Origin: Methanococcus vannielii SB
Lineage (GTDB): Archaea > AGJL01 > Methanococci > Methanococcales > Methanococcaceae
Reading direction: 5' to 3'
Assembly: GCF_000017165.1 (NCBI RefSeq)
Contig: NC_009634.1
Span: 1,656,049-1,720,048 of the forward strand
DNA: 64,000 nt
The position numbers and the translations under genes are program-made. How positions within the stretch are numbered: the stretch's first letter is position 1; each line of letters opens with the position of its first letter. A model generated the notes under the pieces. The model was not told the origin of the DNA. It saw only the letters and a list, made by a program, of their open reading frames with translations, and searched no databases. Shown here piece after piece: positions 35,867 through 45,027 of the stretch.

Positions 35867-36871
35867 TTGAACACTAAAGAATATGATATTTTAAAACGAC
35901 TTTTAATGCTTTTTTCAGTATTTGCACTTTTATATATGTTATGGCCATTTGTAAGTATCGTGTCAATTGCAATTGCAGTAGCATACATGGCAAAACCATT
36001 ATACAATAACCTCTGGCCAAAACTTGGAAGGACTTACGGGGCTTTTACCTGTCTTTTGGGAATTGTAGTACCTATGATTTTACTTGTTCTTTTGGTTATA
36101 AAAGATGTTGTATTTTTCCTTGTTTCATTAGATGTTCGCATTATGGTTGATTTTCTAACTAATGTCGTATCTCACTTTGAATTTTTACAGTTAAATGAGT
36201 CAGATATTTCTAAAATAGTTTCTGAACTATGGAAACTTTCAAAACCTATCTTAGATAGCATTGCCTCCCAAATTTCAGCAATACCATCTTTAATGATGAA
36301 GTTACTACTGCTTTTCTTTCTAACATTTTATTTTTTAAAAGACGGATATAAGATAAAAGATATTTTTCTTTCATACGTCCCAGAGGATAGAAAAGAGCAT
36401 GCAACACTAGTTATTCGGGAAGTCCATGCAGCATTTAAAATATTATTCATTGGAAATGCCGTTACATCACTTTGCGTAGGAATTATTTCAATTATCGGGT
36501 ATTCTTTAATGGGGGTTCCAAATTCAATTACATTGGGGGCACTTTCTGGAATACTAAATATACTGCCGGTTGTTGGAGGTTGGACGATATATTTTCCATT
36601 AACTATCTATTACCTATTGATAGGAGATATTACAAAAAGTATATTGATACTCCTATTTGGAATAATATTCTTATCACTTGCACCTGACTTTGCAATACGG
36701 CCAAAAATAGTTGCAAAATCTAGTGATTTACACCCCGTGCTTGTTTTAATTGCATTTTTAGTTGGGCCATTAGCATTTGGAATTTCAGGTCTTGCAATAG
36801 GCCCAATAATTGTTGGAACGGTTTACGCAGTCCACAAAGCACGCCAAAAAATTTTGGAAATGGGGGGATAA
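35867..36871 (+). CDS. AI-2E/PerM family permease
   Basis: 334 residues, seven or eight membrane helices in the AI-2E transporter pattern: a short helix pair at the start, a long soluble stretch at about 105-150, then LPVVGGWTIYFPLTIYYL and the ending GPLAFGISGLAIGPIIVGTVYA. Start TTG 35867 after GGAGAGGG. The family includes Na+/H+ antiporters and signal exporters; substrate here is unknown. It has its own promoter, 139 bp after the CARDB gene. Confidence 0.82.
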   Translation: MNTKEYDILKRLLMLFSVFALLYMLWPFVSIVSIAIAVAYMAKPLYNNLWPKLGRTYGAFTCLLGIVVPMILLVLLVIKDVVFFLVSLDVRIMVDFLTNVVSHFEFLQLNESDISKIVSELWKLSKPILDSIASQISAIPSLMMKLLLLFFLTFYFLKDGYKIKDIFLSYVPEDRKEHATLVIREVHAAFKILFIGNAVTSLCVGIISIIGYSLMGVPNSITLGALSGILNILPVVGGWTIYFPLTIYYLLIGDITKSILILLFGIIFLSLAPDFAIRPKIVAKSSDLHPVLVLIAFLVGPLAFGISGLAIGPIIVGTVYAVHKARQKILEMGG

Positions 36872-37051
36872 TTTTAAATTTAACATTAAATTCAACTTTA
36901 GTTTTTTTATACCATATACCAACTAAGTTGTTTAAAATATGTTAATTTCTAAGTCAATTTAAAATCATTTTTTATCTACCAAACGAATAACAAAGACTAT
37001 TTTTATACCTTTTAACAATATTGAGATATATGTAAATTTGGAGGAGTAAGT

Positions 37052-37873
37052 ATGTTTTTTAAAAATTACGTTACCGAACCATTAAAATATGGTTTAACTG
37101 ACAGTTCAAAAATTGTTAAAGGGGGATTACTTTATGGAATTGGAATGGTACTTATGTACAGTTCAATTTTTGCAATATTTTATCCGTTAATTGGGCAATT
37201 GGTTCCTTTAAATTTTCCATATAACAGCGGAATTATAATGACAATAGGCTTTCTAATTGGACTAATATCGCTAATATTAATGATTGTTGTAAGTGGCTAT
37301 TTCTTGAATATAATTAAAAAATCAATAAATAAATCGGAAAATCTTCCAGACTGGAATAACTATTATGGGCTCTTTAAAACAGGCTTTGTTTTTTTTATTG
37401 GAGTAATGTTTATTTCAATAGCATTTACAATAATTCAACAGCTAATTAATTATTTAATTGGATATACTGGAACAAATGAAGGCATTTTGATAGCAATTTC
37501 AATTTTTATTTCCATATTCCAATCATTATATATTCCTATTGCATCGATAAGTTATGCACACAAAGGGGATTTTTACGCATTTTTTGACATGCCATATATT
37601 TTAAAAAAGATGTCGCTTGAATATCTAGCGGTATTTATTGTAGTTATGATTGTAACTACAATAATTACGTTAGTTCCAACGGCAATTGTAATTTTAATTG
37701 CAGTATTTGCCATAATATTTATTTACGGCAGTATTGCCTATTCTACAGAACTAGTCCTAGCTTCTGGTTTTATCGGGGGCCCCTTAATGATAATTTTATC
37801 AATTTTATACTTTTATTCGGGCGTCTATTCATACAGGGCATTTACAAACTACTTTATTTCAAAAATAGATTAA
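37052..37873 (+). CDS. DUF4013-like membrane protein
   Basis: 273 residues, about six membrane helices, with the N-terminal pattern YVTEPLKYGLTDSSKIVKGG typical of DUF4013 archaeal proteins. GGAGGAG before ATG 37052. Function of the family is unknown. It stands alone between two terminator-like AT-rich gaps. Confidence 0.7.
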   Translation: MFFKNYVTEPLKYGLTDSSKIVKGGLLYGIGMVLMYSSIFAIFYPLIGQLVPLNFPYNSGIIMTIGFLIGLISLILMIVVSGYFLNIIKKSINKSENLPDWNNYYGLFKTGFVFFIGVMFISIAFTIIQQLINYLIGYTGTNEGILIAISIFISIFQSLYIPIASISYAHKGDFYAFFDMPYILKKMSLEYLAVFIVVMIVTTIITLVPTAIVILIAVFAIIFIYGSIAYSTELVLASGFIGGPLMIILSILYFYSGVYSYRAFTNYFISKID

Positions 37874-37924
37874 TTATTTACATATTTAATTTAATTAATA
37901 TTATTTTTAATATTATTTTTTAAT

Positions 37925-38449
37925 TTAATATTCATCCTTATACAATATCCCGTCATGACCTGTAATTATATTTTTTCCAAGACTTTTTATATGTTTTATT
38001 GAATTTAGTGCAAGTTCAAAGTCAGTATGGACTTTTGGAGGCAACTCTTTTAAAATGTTATTTTTCAAAGGTGAAGCGTCTCCTGAAATAATATAGTCTT
38101 GATATACTACTGAAATACTGTCAGAGGTATGGCCTGGAGTTGGTATAATTTTAATTTCAGGGTCATTTAATTTAGAAATATTTGAAAAATTGATAATTAA
38201 TGCATTTTTAAATAATTCATTATTTGAAACGTGGTCGAAATGAAAATGGGTGTTTATCACATAATCTATTTCATCTAATTTTACGCCTTTATTGTTAAAA
38301 TAAGATATTAGATGGTTACGTTTGGATTTTGACGAAGTATCGACTACTATTTTATTATGCCGTGTTTCAATATATGTAACTGATGAAGAAACATCTAAAA
38401 TTTTTTCACTGCTTCGTTCTAAATATCCAAAATATACTAAATCGATCAT
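37925..38449 (-). CDS. Metallo-beta-lactamase fold hydrolase
   Basis: 174 residues with THFHFDHVSN (HxHxDH), a later GHTSDSISVV histidine, SGDAS aspartate and final GHDG histidine, a full set of two-metal ligands. It is shorter than typical lactonases or glyoxalase II (about 200-250). Substrate cannot be read from sequence. ATG 38449 after GTGA. Confidence 0.8.
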   Translation of the reverse strand: MIDLVYFGYLERSSEKILDVSSSVTYIETRHNKIVVDTSSKSKRNHLISYFNNKGVKLDEIDYVINTHFHFDHVSNNELFKNALIINFSNISKLNDPEIKIIPTPGHTSDSISVVYQDYIISGDASPLKNNILKELPPKVHTDFELALNSIKHIKSLGKNIITGHDGILYKDEY

Positions 38450-38558
38450 GATTTCACGGTTTTAAAATAGTAATCATATAGGAATAGATATGGATTTTAT
38501 GATTTAATAGTAGTTATAATTAACCCATAATTAGCTATTTATAATTTATAATTTATAA

Positions 38559-38714
38559 TTAGTTATTTTCCCTAATTTTCTTTTTGTTATTTAAATCATC
38601 TATACAAACGATTTTAATTGTTTTTTTAGCCCTTACTTTATTATCAAATTCTTTTACCTTTTTAATGGACTTATTTTTTTCATTAATTTCTAAAAAAGTT
38701 CTTAATTTTTTCAT
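38559..38714 (-). CDS. Small basic hypothetical protein
   Basis: 51 residues, very lysine-rich (MKKLRTFLEINEKNKSIKK at the start), within the 410-bp gap between the hydrolase and the next gene. GAGAT is the only possible ribosome site. It could be real or a chance frame in AT-rich DNA. Nothing else was seen in the gap. Confidence 0.35.
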   Translation of the reverse strand: MKKLRTFLEINEKNKSIKKVKEFDNKVRAKKTIKIVCIDDLNNKKKIRENN

Positions 38715-38860
38715 ACTAATCTCTTTTTAGTTTTTTAGTACATGACTCGCTATACCTATATAAAGCAGTCGGATACTTCAATTATATCGGATAAAATAAC
38801 GTTTTAAAATTTTCAAAAAATAATAATTGACAAATTTAAATAATTATTAAAGTTTACCCA

Positions 38861-39130
38861 TTATTTACCAAAATCTATATCTATGGCTTCAAAAGCTTTT
38901 TTAAGTGCTTCAAGCATTTTTTTAGCATTTTTTGGAGTTATTATTAAAGAACCCCTGTGAATTGAAGATTCAACCCTTTTTAACTTGTCCCCTTCTTTTT
39001 CAATAAAGTGGCCGTCTTCAAAAATATCCATTTTAAATGCACAGTCAAATTCCCTTGTAACCATTATGTCGACCACAAATACTTCAAAAAAATTGTCAGA
39101 TTTTGCAATTGGAAGTGTCCTATTTTCCAT
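38861..39130 (-). CDS. Small hypothetical protein
   Basis: 89 residues: strands (FFEVFVVDIMVTREFDCAFKMDIF) then SLIITPKNAKKMLEALKKAFEAI, a pattern seen in small DNA- or RNA-binding PC4-like folds, but the resemblance is weak. GAGGGGG before ATG 39130. Single gene; function unknown. Confidence 0.6.
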   Translation of the reverse strand: MENRTLPIAKSDNFFEVFVVDIMVTREFDCAFKMDIFEDGHFIEKEGDKLKRVESSIHRGSLIITPKNAKKMLEALKKAFEAIDIDFGK

Positions 39131-39250
39131 TTTAATGCCCCCTCAGAATATTGGCTAAAAAATTAAACGTATCTTAAACATATAATTTATTCTAATATAC
39201 TATATATATGGATAGACTTTTATAAATTCCTAAAGTTATTATGCCAATTT

Positions 39251-39640
39251 TTAAAGCTTTAGTCTAAGCAGTAATCCCATTGAAATACTCATTATTGGAA
39301 TTATCAAATATCTAAGGCCGATTTGTGAGGCGTAGTCAAAGTAGGTCATTCCAGAAAGTGGCATAAGTATTAAAATATCCAATAAAATGTTTATAAATAG
39401 CCATGAAAATCCGATAATAATTCCTTCTATAAAATAATCTTTTTTAATATCTTTAAAGTACAAAATAAGCAAACTAACGCCTATAATTCCGGAAAATACT
39501 ATCATAATAGATTTAAATAAGAATATATCTATTAAAAGAATTCCTTCTTTTGAATAAAACGCAAAAGATAAAATAAACGGAAATAACCACGTTATAAGTC
39601 CGAAAAATATATTTTTCAAGTATTTTTTAATAACTACCAC
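39251..39640 (-). CDS. Small membrane protein, four helices
   Basis: 129 residues with four hydrophobic helices and short basic loops. No family recognised. The frame starts at GTG 39640, which overlaps the GGGTGG ribosome site; an ATT codon lies five bases after that site, so the true start is unclear. A strong palindrome lies 42 bp upstream. Confidence 0.55.
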   Translation of the reverse strand: MVVIKKYLKNIFFGLITWLFPFILSFAFYSKEGILLIDIFLFKSIMIVFSGIIGVSLLILYFKDIKKDYFIEGIIIGFSWLFINILLDILILMPLSGMTYFDYASQIGLRYLIIPIMSISMGLLLRLKL

Positions 39641-39681
39641 CCTAATCTTTTTAAAATATAAATTAATATTGGTGGCAGGAT

Positions 39682-39703
39682 ATAATTACAACTTTGTAAT
39701 TAT
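39682..39703. promoter_or_regulatory. Perfect 10-bp inverted repeat between two minus-strand genes
   Basis: ATAATTACAA-CT-TTGTAATTAT. It is upstream of the four-helix membrane protein gene and downstream of the FtsX-type gene. It has no strong T-run on either side, so an operator for the membrane protein is more likely than a terminator. Confidence 0.45.
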
Positions 39704-39773
39704 AAATGATATTTATAAATTTTCTGATTTAAATCTTTAAAGACAAAAAACTTGTAAAAATAAAAAAAGAAAA

Positions 39774-41012
39774 TTAATCACTTTTTAAGGCATCAACAGG
39801 CTTTAATTTTGAAGCATTGTATGCAGGAATAATTCCTGCAATAATTCCTGCAATAAGTGAACATCCTATTGCAATTACAACGGATTTAGTACTTAATACA
39901 AAGTGATAAGAACTACCCATACTTTGGGCAATAAATAAGACGATTAATTGAGAAATTATGGTTCCAAGGATTAACCCTAAAAACCCCCCAACGAGCCCTA
40001 TTATTGCAGAGTTAAATACAAATAGTAATAATATATCCTTATTTCTCGCACCAATTGATTTCATAATTCCGATTTCACGGGTTTTTTCAAGAACGGTTGT
40101 AAACATTGTATTTGAAATACCCGTAATTCCAACAACTAACGAAATTCCGGCTATAAATGAAAGAAATGTGGTAAGCATTGAAATTATTTCTTCAGGGCCA
40201 GAAAACGACATCGGGGTTCTTAAATTAAAATCGATAGTGTCCTTATTGACTTGCCTTGACATCATCAATTTTTTTTCAATAGTATTAAGTGATTCAGTCT
40301 GATTTACCCCTTCTTTTAAAGTAAATACGATAGAATCGTAAACTCCACTCTTTTTTTCGCTAATTGAATACGTGGCATCTTTATCGCTTTCCAATGTGTA
40401 AACGGCTTCATAGGGCATATATATTATATTTGAGTTAGCTCCCCCCATACGTCCAAAACCCTGAGTTTCATCTTCTTTTAGGATTCCAACGACTTTAAAC
40501 TGCTTATTTCCAATAATAACCATCTGATTTATTCCAATTTCACGATTAAATGCGTTTTTAGCAGTATAATAGGATATAACAACTGAATTTCTGTCACCCG
40601 ACTGTAAAAGCCTACCTGATGATAGTTCTTCTTCAGACATTACTGGCCAGACATTTTGGTCTACTCCAATAATGTTTGCAGTTTCATGCCCTCCTGCAAA
40701 TCGTATTTCATTTCTCGTAGATACTCGTATATCAACGTATTCAATATCCGATATTCCTTTAAGAATAATTACATCTCTTTTTGTTAATTCGGACGTTTTA
40801 TCTTTATTATTTTGTGAAGCTGTGAGAGTAATTTCTTTACTTACCATACCATCTAACTTTGAACTCACAGATTCTGATAAAAAGTCTCCAGCACTGATTA
40901 TTGCAATTACCGATGCAATTCCTATTACTATGCCTAAAATGGTAATCCAGCTACGTAATTTACTTGATTTTACCATTTTAGCTGCCAGTTTAAATAATTT
41001 TAAGGGTTTCAT
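39774..41012 (-). CDS. ABC transporter permease, MacB/FtsX family
   Basis: 412 residues. N-terminal helix (WITILGIVIGIASVIAIISAG), a large extracytoplasmic MacB-type domain (50-280), then three helices with GITGISNTMFTTVLEKTREIGIMKSIGARNKDIL, the coupling motif of FtsX permeases. It is the third gene of the leftward operon after the ATPase and the CARDB protein. ATG 41012 follows GGTGG. MacB-type exporters move peptides or lipoproteins by a mechanical cycle. Confidence 0.9.
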   Translation of the reverse strand: MKPLKLFKLAAKMVKSSKLRSWITILGIVIGIASVIAIISAGDFLSESVSSKLDGMVSKEITLTASQNNKDKTSELTKRDVIILKGISDIEYVDIRVSTRNEIRFAGGHETANIIGVDQNVWPVMSEEELSSGRLLQSGDRNSVVISYYTAKNAFNREIGINQMVIIGNKQFKVVGILKEDETQGFGRMGGANSNIIYMPYEAVYTLESDKDATYSISEKKSGVYDSIVFTLKEGVNQTESLNTIEKKLMMSRQVNKDTIDFNLRTPMSFSGPEEIISMLTTFLSFIAGISLVVGITGISNTMFTTVLEKTREIGIMKSIGARNKDILLLFVFNSAIIGLVGGFLGLILGTIISQLIVLFIAQSMGSSYHFVLSTKSVVIAIGCSLIAGIIAGIIPAYNASKLKPVDALKSD

Positions 41013-41024
41013 CAATGTCCACCC

Positions 41025-42314
41025 TTATCTATTTTTAATTATTTCTTTTTTTTTAGAAATTAAGTAAAATCTTCCAAGTACTACTGAGACTATAATGGAA
41101 ATTATTACGACCACATATGAAATTAATTTGTATACTGAGTCTTTAATACCTTGTAACGGAGTAGTTCTCCCTTTATTCCTTACATTATCTTCAATATTTT
41201 TTGTATTATCTGATTCAAAAAAAGAATTCAAATAAATGCTAACTTCTTTTTGAACAATAATTCTGTTTCCCTCAAAATCCGTGTATGTAATATCAACTAA
41301 AAGTGGTAATTCAGTATTTTGGATTTTAACTAATTCGAAATTTGAAAAGGTATAATCCCCATTGTCTAAGTTTCCAATTATCGAACTACTCGACCCAGTA
41401 ACTGTCCAACCATCCTGTTTTGGAATAGATGCAATTACGGAACTTGCACTACTTTTTCCAATATTCATTACAGTAAATGAGTATTCACTACCGCTTTTTC
41501 CATAATATGCTACGTCAAAATCCGTTCTACCTAATATGGATACCCCTGCAATATGGGTTTCAACCGAGTTACTATTTTTTAATGAATCATCGTATTTTAA
41601 ATTTATTGAAAGTTCATAAACCCCCGGATTTACGTTAGTACTTGCAAGTACATTATATGTTAAATTTTGACTTTCAGAAACGCCGATGTAAGAAATGGTT
41701 TTAATGTTTCCTGAACCCAATGGAAGAAGTGCATTATTTTCGCTAGTCCAAGAGAATTCAAGATTTTTTATTGGCGCAGATCCCGTATTTTTTACTGTGA
41801 AAGTAACTTCTGTTTTTTCACCCGGAATTATTTCGTCAATATTTATTCTTACTTCAGCACTCTCTTTGGTTCCAACTGTTATAGTTATTTCTTTAGTATA
41901 TCCCAAAGAGCTATCCTCTCCTTTTTTATACAATCTAACGTTAATCGGGTAATCTCCGGCGATAGCGTCTTCACTAACTCTTAATCGGAATTTTGCAATT
42001 ATAGCATCATTTCCGTCTTCGTAACCATTTATAATTCCTATATTTTGAGTTTTAGACTCCCCTTCAACTAGTTTAAACGGGTATGTTGGATCTATTTCAA
42101 TTATAAATTCTCCTTCTCCTTTTCCACCATTATTTTCAACCCTAACTCTTAAATCAAAGGTTTCACCTGAAATTGCAGGATCTGGGTCTTGATTTACTTT
42201 ATTTATATTTAATATCACGTAATCATTCACGTCTCCGTAAAAAGTGTATGTAAAATTTCCGGTAATAGAAAATAACAGTATTAAAATCACTGATCCAGTT
42301 TTAAAGTAGTTCAT
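41025..42314 (-). CDS. Secreted CARDB-like (COG1361) protein of the ABC exporter operon
   Basis: 429 residues: signal peptide (residues 1-28), about three Ig-like beta domains with VENNGGKGEGEF, VKNTGSAPIKNL and VMNIGKSSASSV, and a C-terminal membrane helix (LISYVVVIISIIVSVVLG) with basic tail. It sits between ATPase and permease genes, 4 and 10 bp apart, where bacteria encode the adaptor MacA. A periplasmic-adaptor-like role is inferred from position. Confidence 0.8.
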   Translation of the reverse strand: MNYFKTGSVILILLFSITGNFTYTFYGDVNDYVILNINKVNQDPDPAISGETFDLRVRVENNGGKGEGEFIIEIDPTYPFKLVEGESKTQNIGIINGYEDGNDAIIAKFRLRVSEDAIAGDYPINVRLYKKGEDSSLGYTKEITITVGTKESAEVRINIDEIIPGEKTEVTFTVKNTGSAPIKNLEFSWTSENNALLPLGSGNIKTISYIGVSESQNLTYNVLASTNVNPGVYELSINLKYDDSLKNSNSVETHIAGVSILGRTDFDVAYYGKSGSEYSFTVMNIGKSSASSVIASIPKQDGWTVTGSSSSIIGNLDNGDYTFSNFELVKIQNTELPLLVDITYTDFEGNRIIVQKEVSIYLNSFFESDNTKNIEDNVRNKGRTTPLQGIKDSVYKLISYVVVIISIIVSVVLGRFYLISKKKEIIKNR

Positions 42315-42318
42315 ATCA

Positions 42319-43026
42319 TCACTCGTAAATTTTATTTTGGTTTAAATTATTGGTTATTTTAACAATTTCCCCATCTTTTAATTCAACTATTGTTTTTGCA
42401 TACTTTGAAAGATTTGGGTCGTGTGTAATCATGATAATTGTTTTTCCCGTCTCCCAAAGCTTTAAAAATAATTTCATAATTTCGTTTCCGGTTGCACTAT
42501 CAAGAGCCCCAGTAGGTTCGTCTGCTAAAATTATTTCTGGATCACATGCCAAAGCCCTTGCAATTGATACCCGTTGTTGTTGACCTCCTGAAAGTTGGGA
42601 TGGCTTATTATTCATTTTATCTTCAAGGCCAACATCTTTTAGCGCTTTTTTTGCAGCACGTTCGGCAGTATAATCATTAATTTCCTGTAATTCAAGTGGC
42701 AAAATCACGTTTTCAAATGCAGTCATGTTTGGAATCAAATTATACTGTTGAAAAACAAAACCAATCGTCTTTCCACGAAGGTTTGATAATTCAGATTCAG
42801 TCATTTTTGAAATATCTTTTGACTTTAAGTAAATTTCACCTTTTGTAGGTTCATCAAGGCATCCTATCATGTTCATCATCGTGGATTTTCCAGAGCCCGA
42901 TGATCCAACAATTGCAATAAAATCGCCTTTATTTATTTCAAGGGAAACTCCTTTTAGGGCCTGAACCTCAACTTCGCCCATCTGGTAGGTCTTCCAAACA
43001 TTATTCAATGTTATAATTTTATACAT
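42319..43026 (-). CDS. ABC transporter ATPase (LolD/MacB type)
   Basis: 235 residues with Walker A GSSGSGKST, Q-loop FVFQQYNLIPNMTA, signature LSGGQQQR, Walker B IILADEPTGALDS and H-loop THDPN. The short form with this signature pairs with FtsX/MacB permeases. It is the first gene of the three-gene operon, starting at ATG 43026 after GTGA. Confidence 0.93.
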   Translation of the reverse strand: MYKIITLNNVWKTYQMGEVEVQALKGVSLEINKGDFIAIVGSSGSGKSTMMNMIGCLDEPTKGEIYLKSKDISKMTESELSNLRGKTIGFVFQQYNLIPNMTAFENVILPLELQEINDYTAERAAKKALKDVGLEDKMNNKPSQLSGGQQQRVSIARALACDPEIILADEPTGALDSATGNEIMKLFLKLWETGKTIIMITHDPNLSKYAKTIVELKDGEIVKITNNLNQNKIYE

Positions 43027-43227
43027 AATTTCACTTTAAAATATTTTTTAAGTTATTATTCCATTTAGACTTTTTTTTGAAATTTATTGCAAAAAATAGT
43101 TCCAAATACGATTAAATGCATTAAAAATATGGGGATATAAATTTAATTAGTATATCACCCTTTTTTAAAACTAATGAGTATTGAGTTATTGGTAAAGATT
43201 TCAAATGTTTTCATAGGGAAACAATTA

Positions 43228-43695
43228 TTAATTATTTTTTCCATTGGAAAGCTGCCGCTTATTCATTTTAGGAACTTTATCCCTTATTTCTTCAAGTTTT
43301 TCGGGATTATTAATTAAGTCCTGAATCAATTGGATTTTTTCTTCAATTCTCCCATTAGTCTGCTCTTTTTCACAATTTTTGTACTTTTCTTCGAGGACTA
43401 AAAGTTCACTTTTAAGTGCGTCTTGAATTTCTTCATAAGTCATATTTTCAAAATTTATAAAATGAAACTTTTTAAAGTTCAAAGTTTTGTTGTATTCTTC
43501 TTTATTTTCGTTCTTAACCTTTTCAAAGGTAAGGTTTTTGAATTCTTGACTTTCTTTATAAGTCATATTTTCAAAGTTTAAATGACCATATTTACCTTTA
43601 AATTCCCTATTTTCAGCATTCTGCATTGCAGGGTATGCAAAAACTACGGAAATTAGTGCAAGTGATATAATGGCCCCTAACACTATCTTTTTCAT
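43228..43695 (-). CDS. Secreted small protein with internal repeats
   Basis: 155 residues with a signal peptide (KKIVLGAIISLALISVVFA, cleavage near 20). The motif NFENMTYxE occurs twice, in HLNFENMTYKESQEF and FINFENMTYEEIQDA, and the rest is charged and helical. No family recognised. It lies 200 bp upstream of the ABC exporter operon on the same strand, so it may be a substrate or companion. Confidence 0.65.
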   Translation of the reverse strand: MKKIVLGAIISLALISVVFAYPAMQNAENREFKGKYGHLNFENMTYKESQEFKNLTFEKVKNENKEEYNKTLNFKKFHFINFENMTYEEIQDALKSELLVLEEKYKNCEKEQTNGRIEEKIQLIQDLINNPEKLEEIRDKVPKMNKRQLSNGKNN

Positions 43696-43880
43696 ATTAT
43701 CGCTCCAATTTTTCCCTTTATCTTCTTAGCTTTTTTTACACGTTTTAGTCAAATGGGTATAATTTGGGTATGGATTTTATTTTGGCATGTTTGTAAGTTT
43801 AGTTGGAAATTATTGGAATCTATAATTTCCCAATAAGTTATTTCCAATTAATACAAGCTAATTTTTTAAGGGAGATTATA

Positions 43881-44000
43881 TTTTGAAAGCAGTGATTTCA
43901 AACTGCTTCATGTATCCATTAACGGAACGTAATAAGTAAGTATTTCAAAACAGTTATCAAAAGATATGGAACAGTATTTTGAGGAATGATTACAAGGATA
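43881..44000 (+). pseudogene. Possible remnant of a small DNA-binding protein gene
   Basis: The 600-bp gap 43696-44298 has no intact gene. A frame opened by TTG 43881 ends after about 18 codons. A following frame reads VSISKQLSKDMEQYFEE before a stop, reminiscent of the start of ribbon-helix-helix proteins. This may be a broken small regulator gene; evidence is thin. Confidence 0.2.
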
Positions 44001-44215
44001 ATCATATAACTGATATCTAAAACTTGTTAAATTATTTAAAAAAATAGTTTAAACCTTTTTTAAATTAAAAAAACTGTTTTTAAATCTTTTTGAAAATAAA
44101 TTAAGGTTTTATTTTAAAAATTCAGGATAAGAAATCTATTTTTTTAAGTATTCAAATCTTATTTTTTTAAGTTTGTATATATGTAGCATAAAAACAATAT
44201 AAAAAATTTTAATCC

Positions 44216-44232
44216 GTTCCATTATATGGAAC
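44216..44232. promoter_or_regulatory. Inverted repeat GTTCCAT-TAT-ATGGAAC
   Basis: Seven-base arms, 67 bp upstream of the 44299 gene. A further ATGGAAC occurs at about 43963. It is a candidate operator for the two-gene unit that encodes a membrane-bound winged-helix protein. Confidence 0.45.
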
Positions 44233-44298
44233 AATGGTTTCACGTTATTTTGATATACTCTTTAATCAATTATTTAATAAAAAAAACTGGTAGACATA

Positions 44299-45027
44299 AT
44301 GAAAAAAATATTAAGTATATTTATAATACTTTTAAGCTTAGGGGTCATAATCGGGTTAATGGTGCCATTTAACATGTTTTATGGTGAAAAAGATGTATTT
44401 ATAATAACTAATTTTGAAGAAATACCTAAATTTAATCCTTATGGGGATAACCCGTTATCTGAAAAACAGAAAATGGCAATTGAAATTGCTATTTCAAATG
44501 AAAATGTTTCAAAATATTTAAATGAATATAAACTTCTTCCTGGAACTTTACTAATTAAAGAAGATTTTGAAAAGTATGGCCCAGATTACAAGGGAATTTT
44601 ACTTTTAAAAAATAAGGAAATAGTTTATGTTTTAGTTGATACAACATATAGTAATGTAGTTGATATAAAAAAGTATAGTTTAGATGAATTTATGGCTAAA
44701 ACAGCTGTTATCGAACAAAATGGGGGATATTTAGAAATTAAGGTTACCGGATTTACTGAAGATGAATTAAACTCTGTTGAAGAAGTGCTTCAAAACGATC
44801 CGAGGACGAAAGGTCTTTTGAAAGGTAAGAATTATACGTTAGTTATTCAGGATATTGTATATATAAATGATCAAAAGCTTCAAAATGTATCTCAGGCAAT
44901 GGTAATTTTAGATATTGAAAACGGCCAAAGGTATGTAGTATTGATAGACCTTACAGAAAAAAAAGTGTTCAGAATTGGAAAACCAATGAATCGTAAGTTT
45001 GGGAATAATCATGAGTCCAAAAGTTAA
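44299..45027 (+). CDS. Secreted or membrane-anchored hypothetical protein
   Basis: 242 residues. An N-terminal hydrophobic segment (ILSIFIILLSLGVIIGLMVPF) acts as signal or anchor; the rest is alpha/beta and looks extracytoplasmic. No family recognised. It overlaps the next gene by 17 bp, so the pair is coupled: an outside domain and a membrane-bound DNA-binding protein, possibly sensor and regulator. Confidence 0.7.
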   Translation: MKKILSIFIILLSLGVIIGLMVPFNMFYGEKDVFIITNFEEIPKFNPYGDNPLSEKQKMAIEIAISNENVSKYLNEYKLLPGTLLIKEDFEKYGPDYKGILLLKNKEIVYVLVDTTYSNVVDIKKYSLDEFMAKTAVIEQNGGYLEIKVTGFTEDELNSVEEVLQNDPRTKGLLKGKNYTLVIQDIVYINDQKLQNVSQAMVILDIENGQRYVVLIDLTEKKVFRIGKPMNRKFGNNHESKS

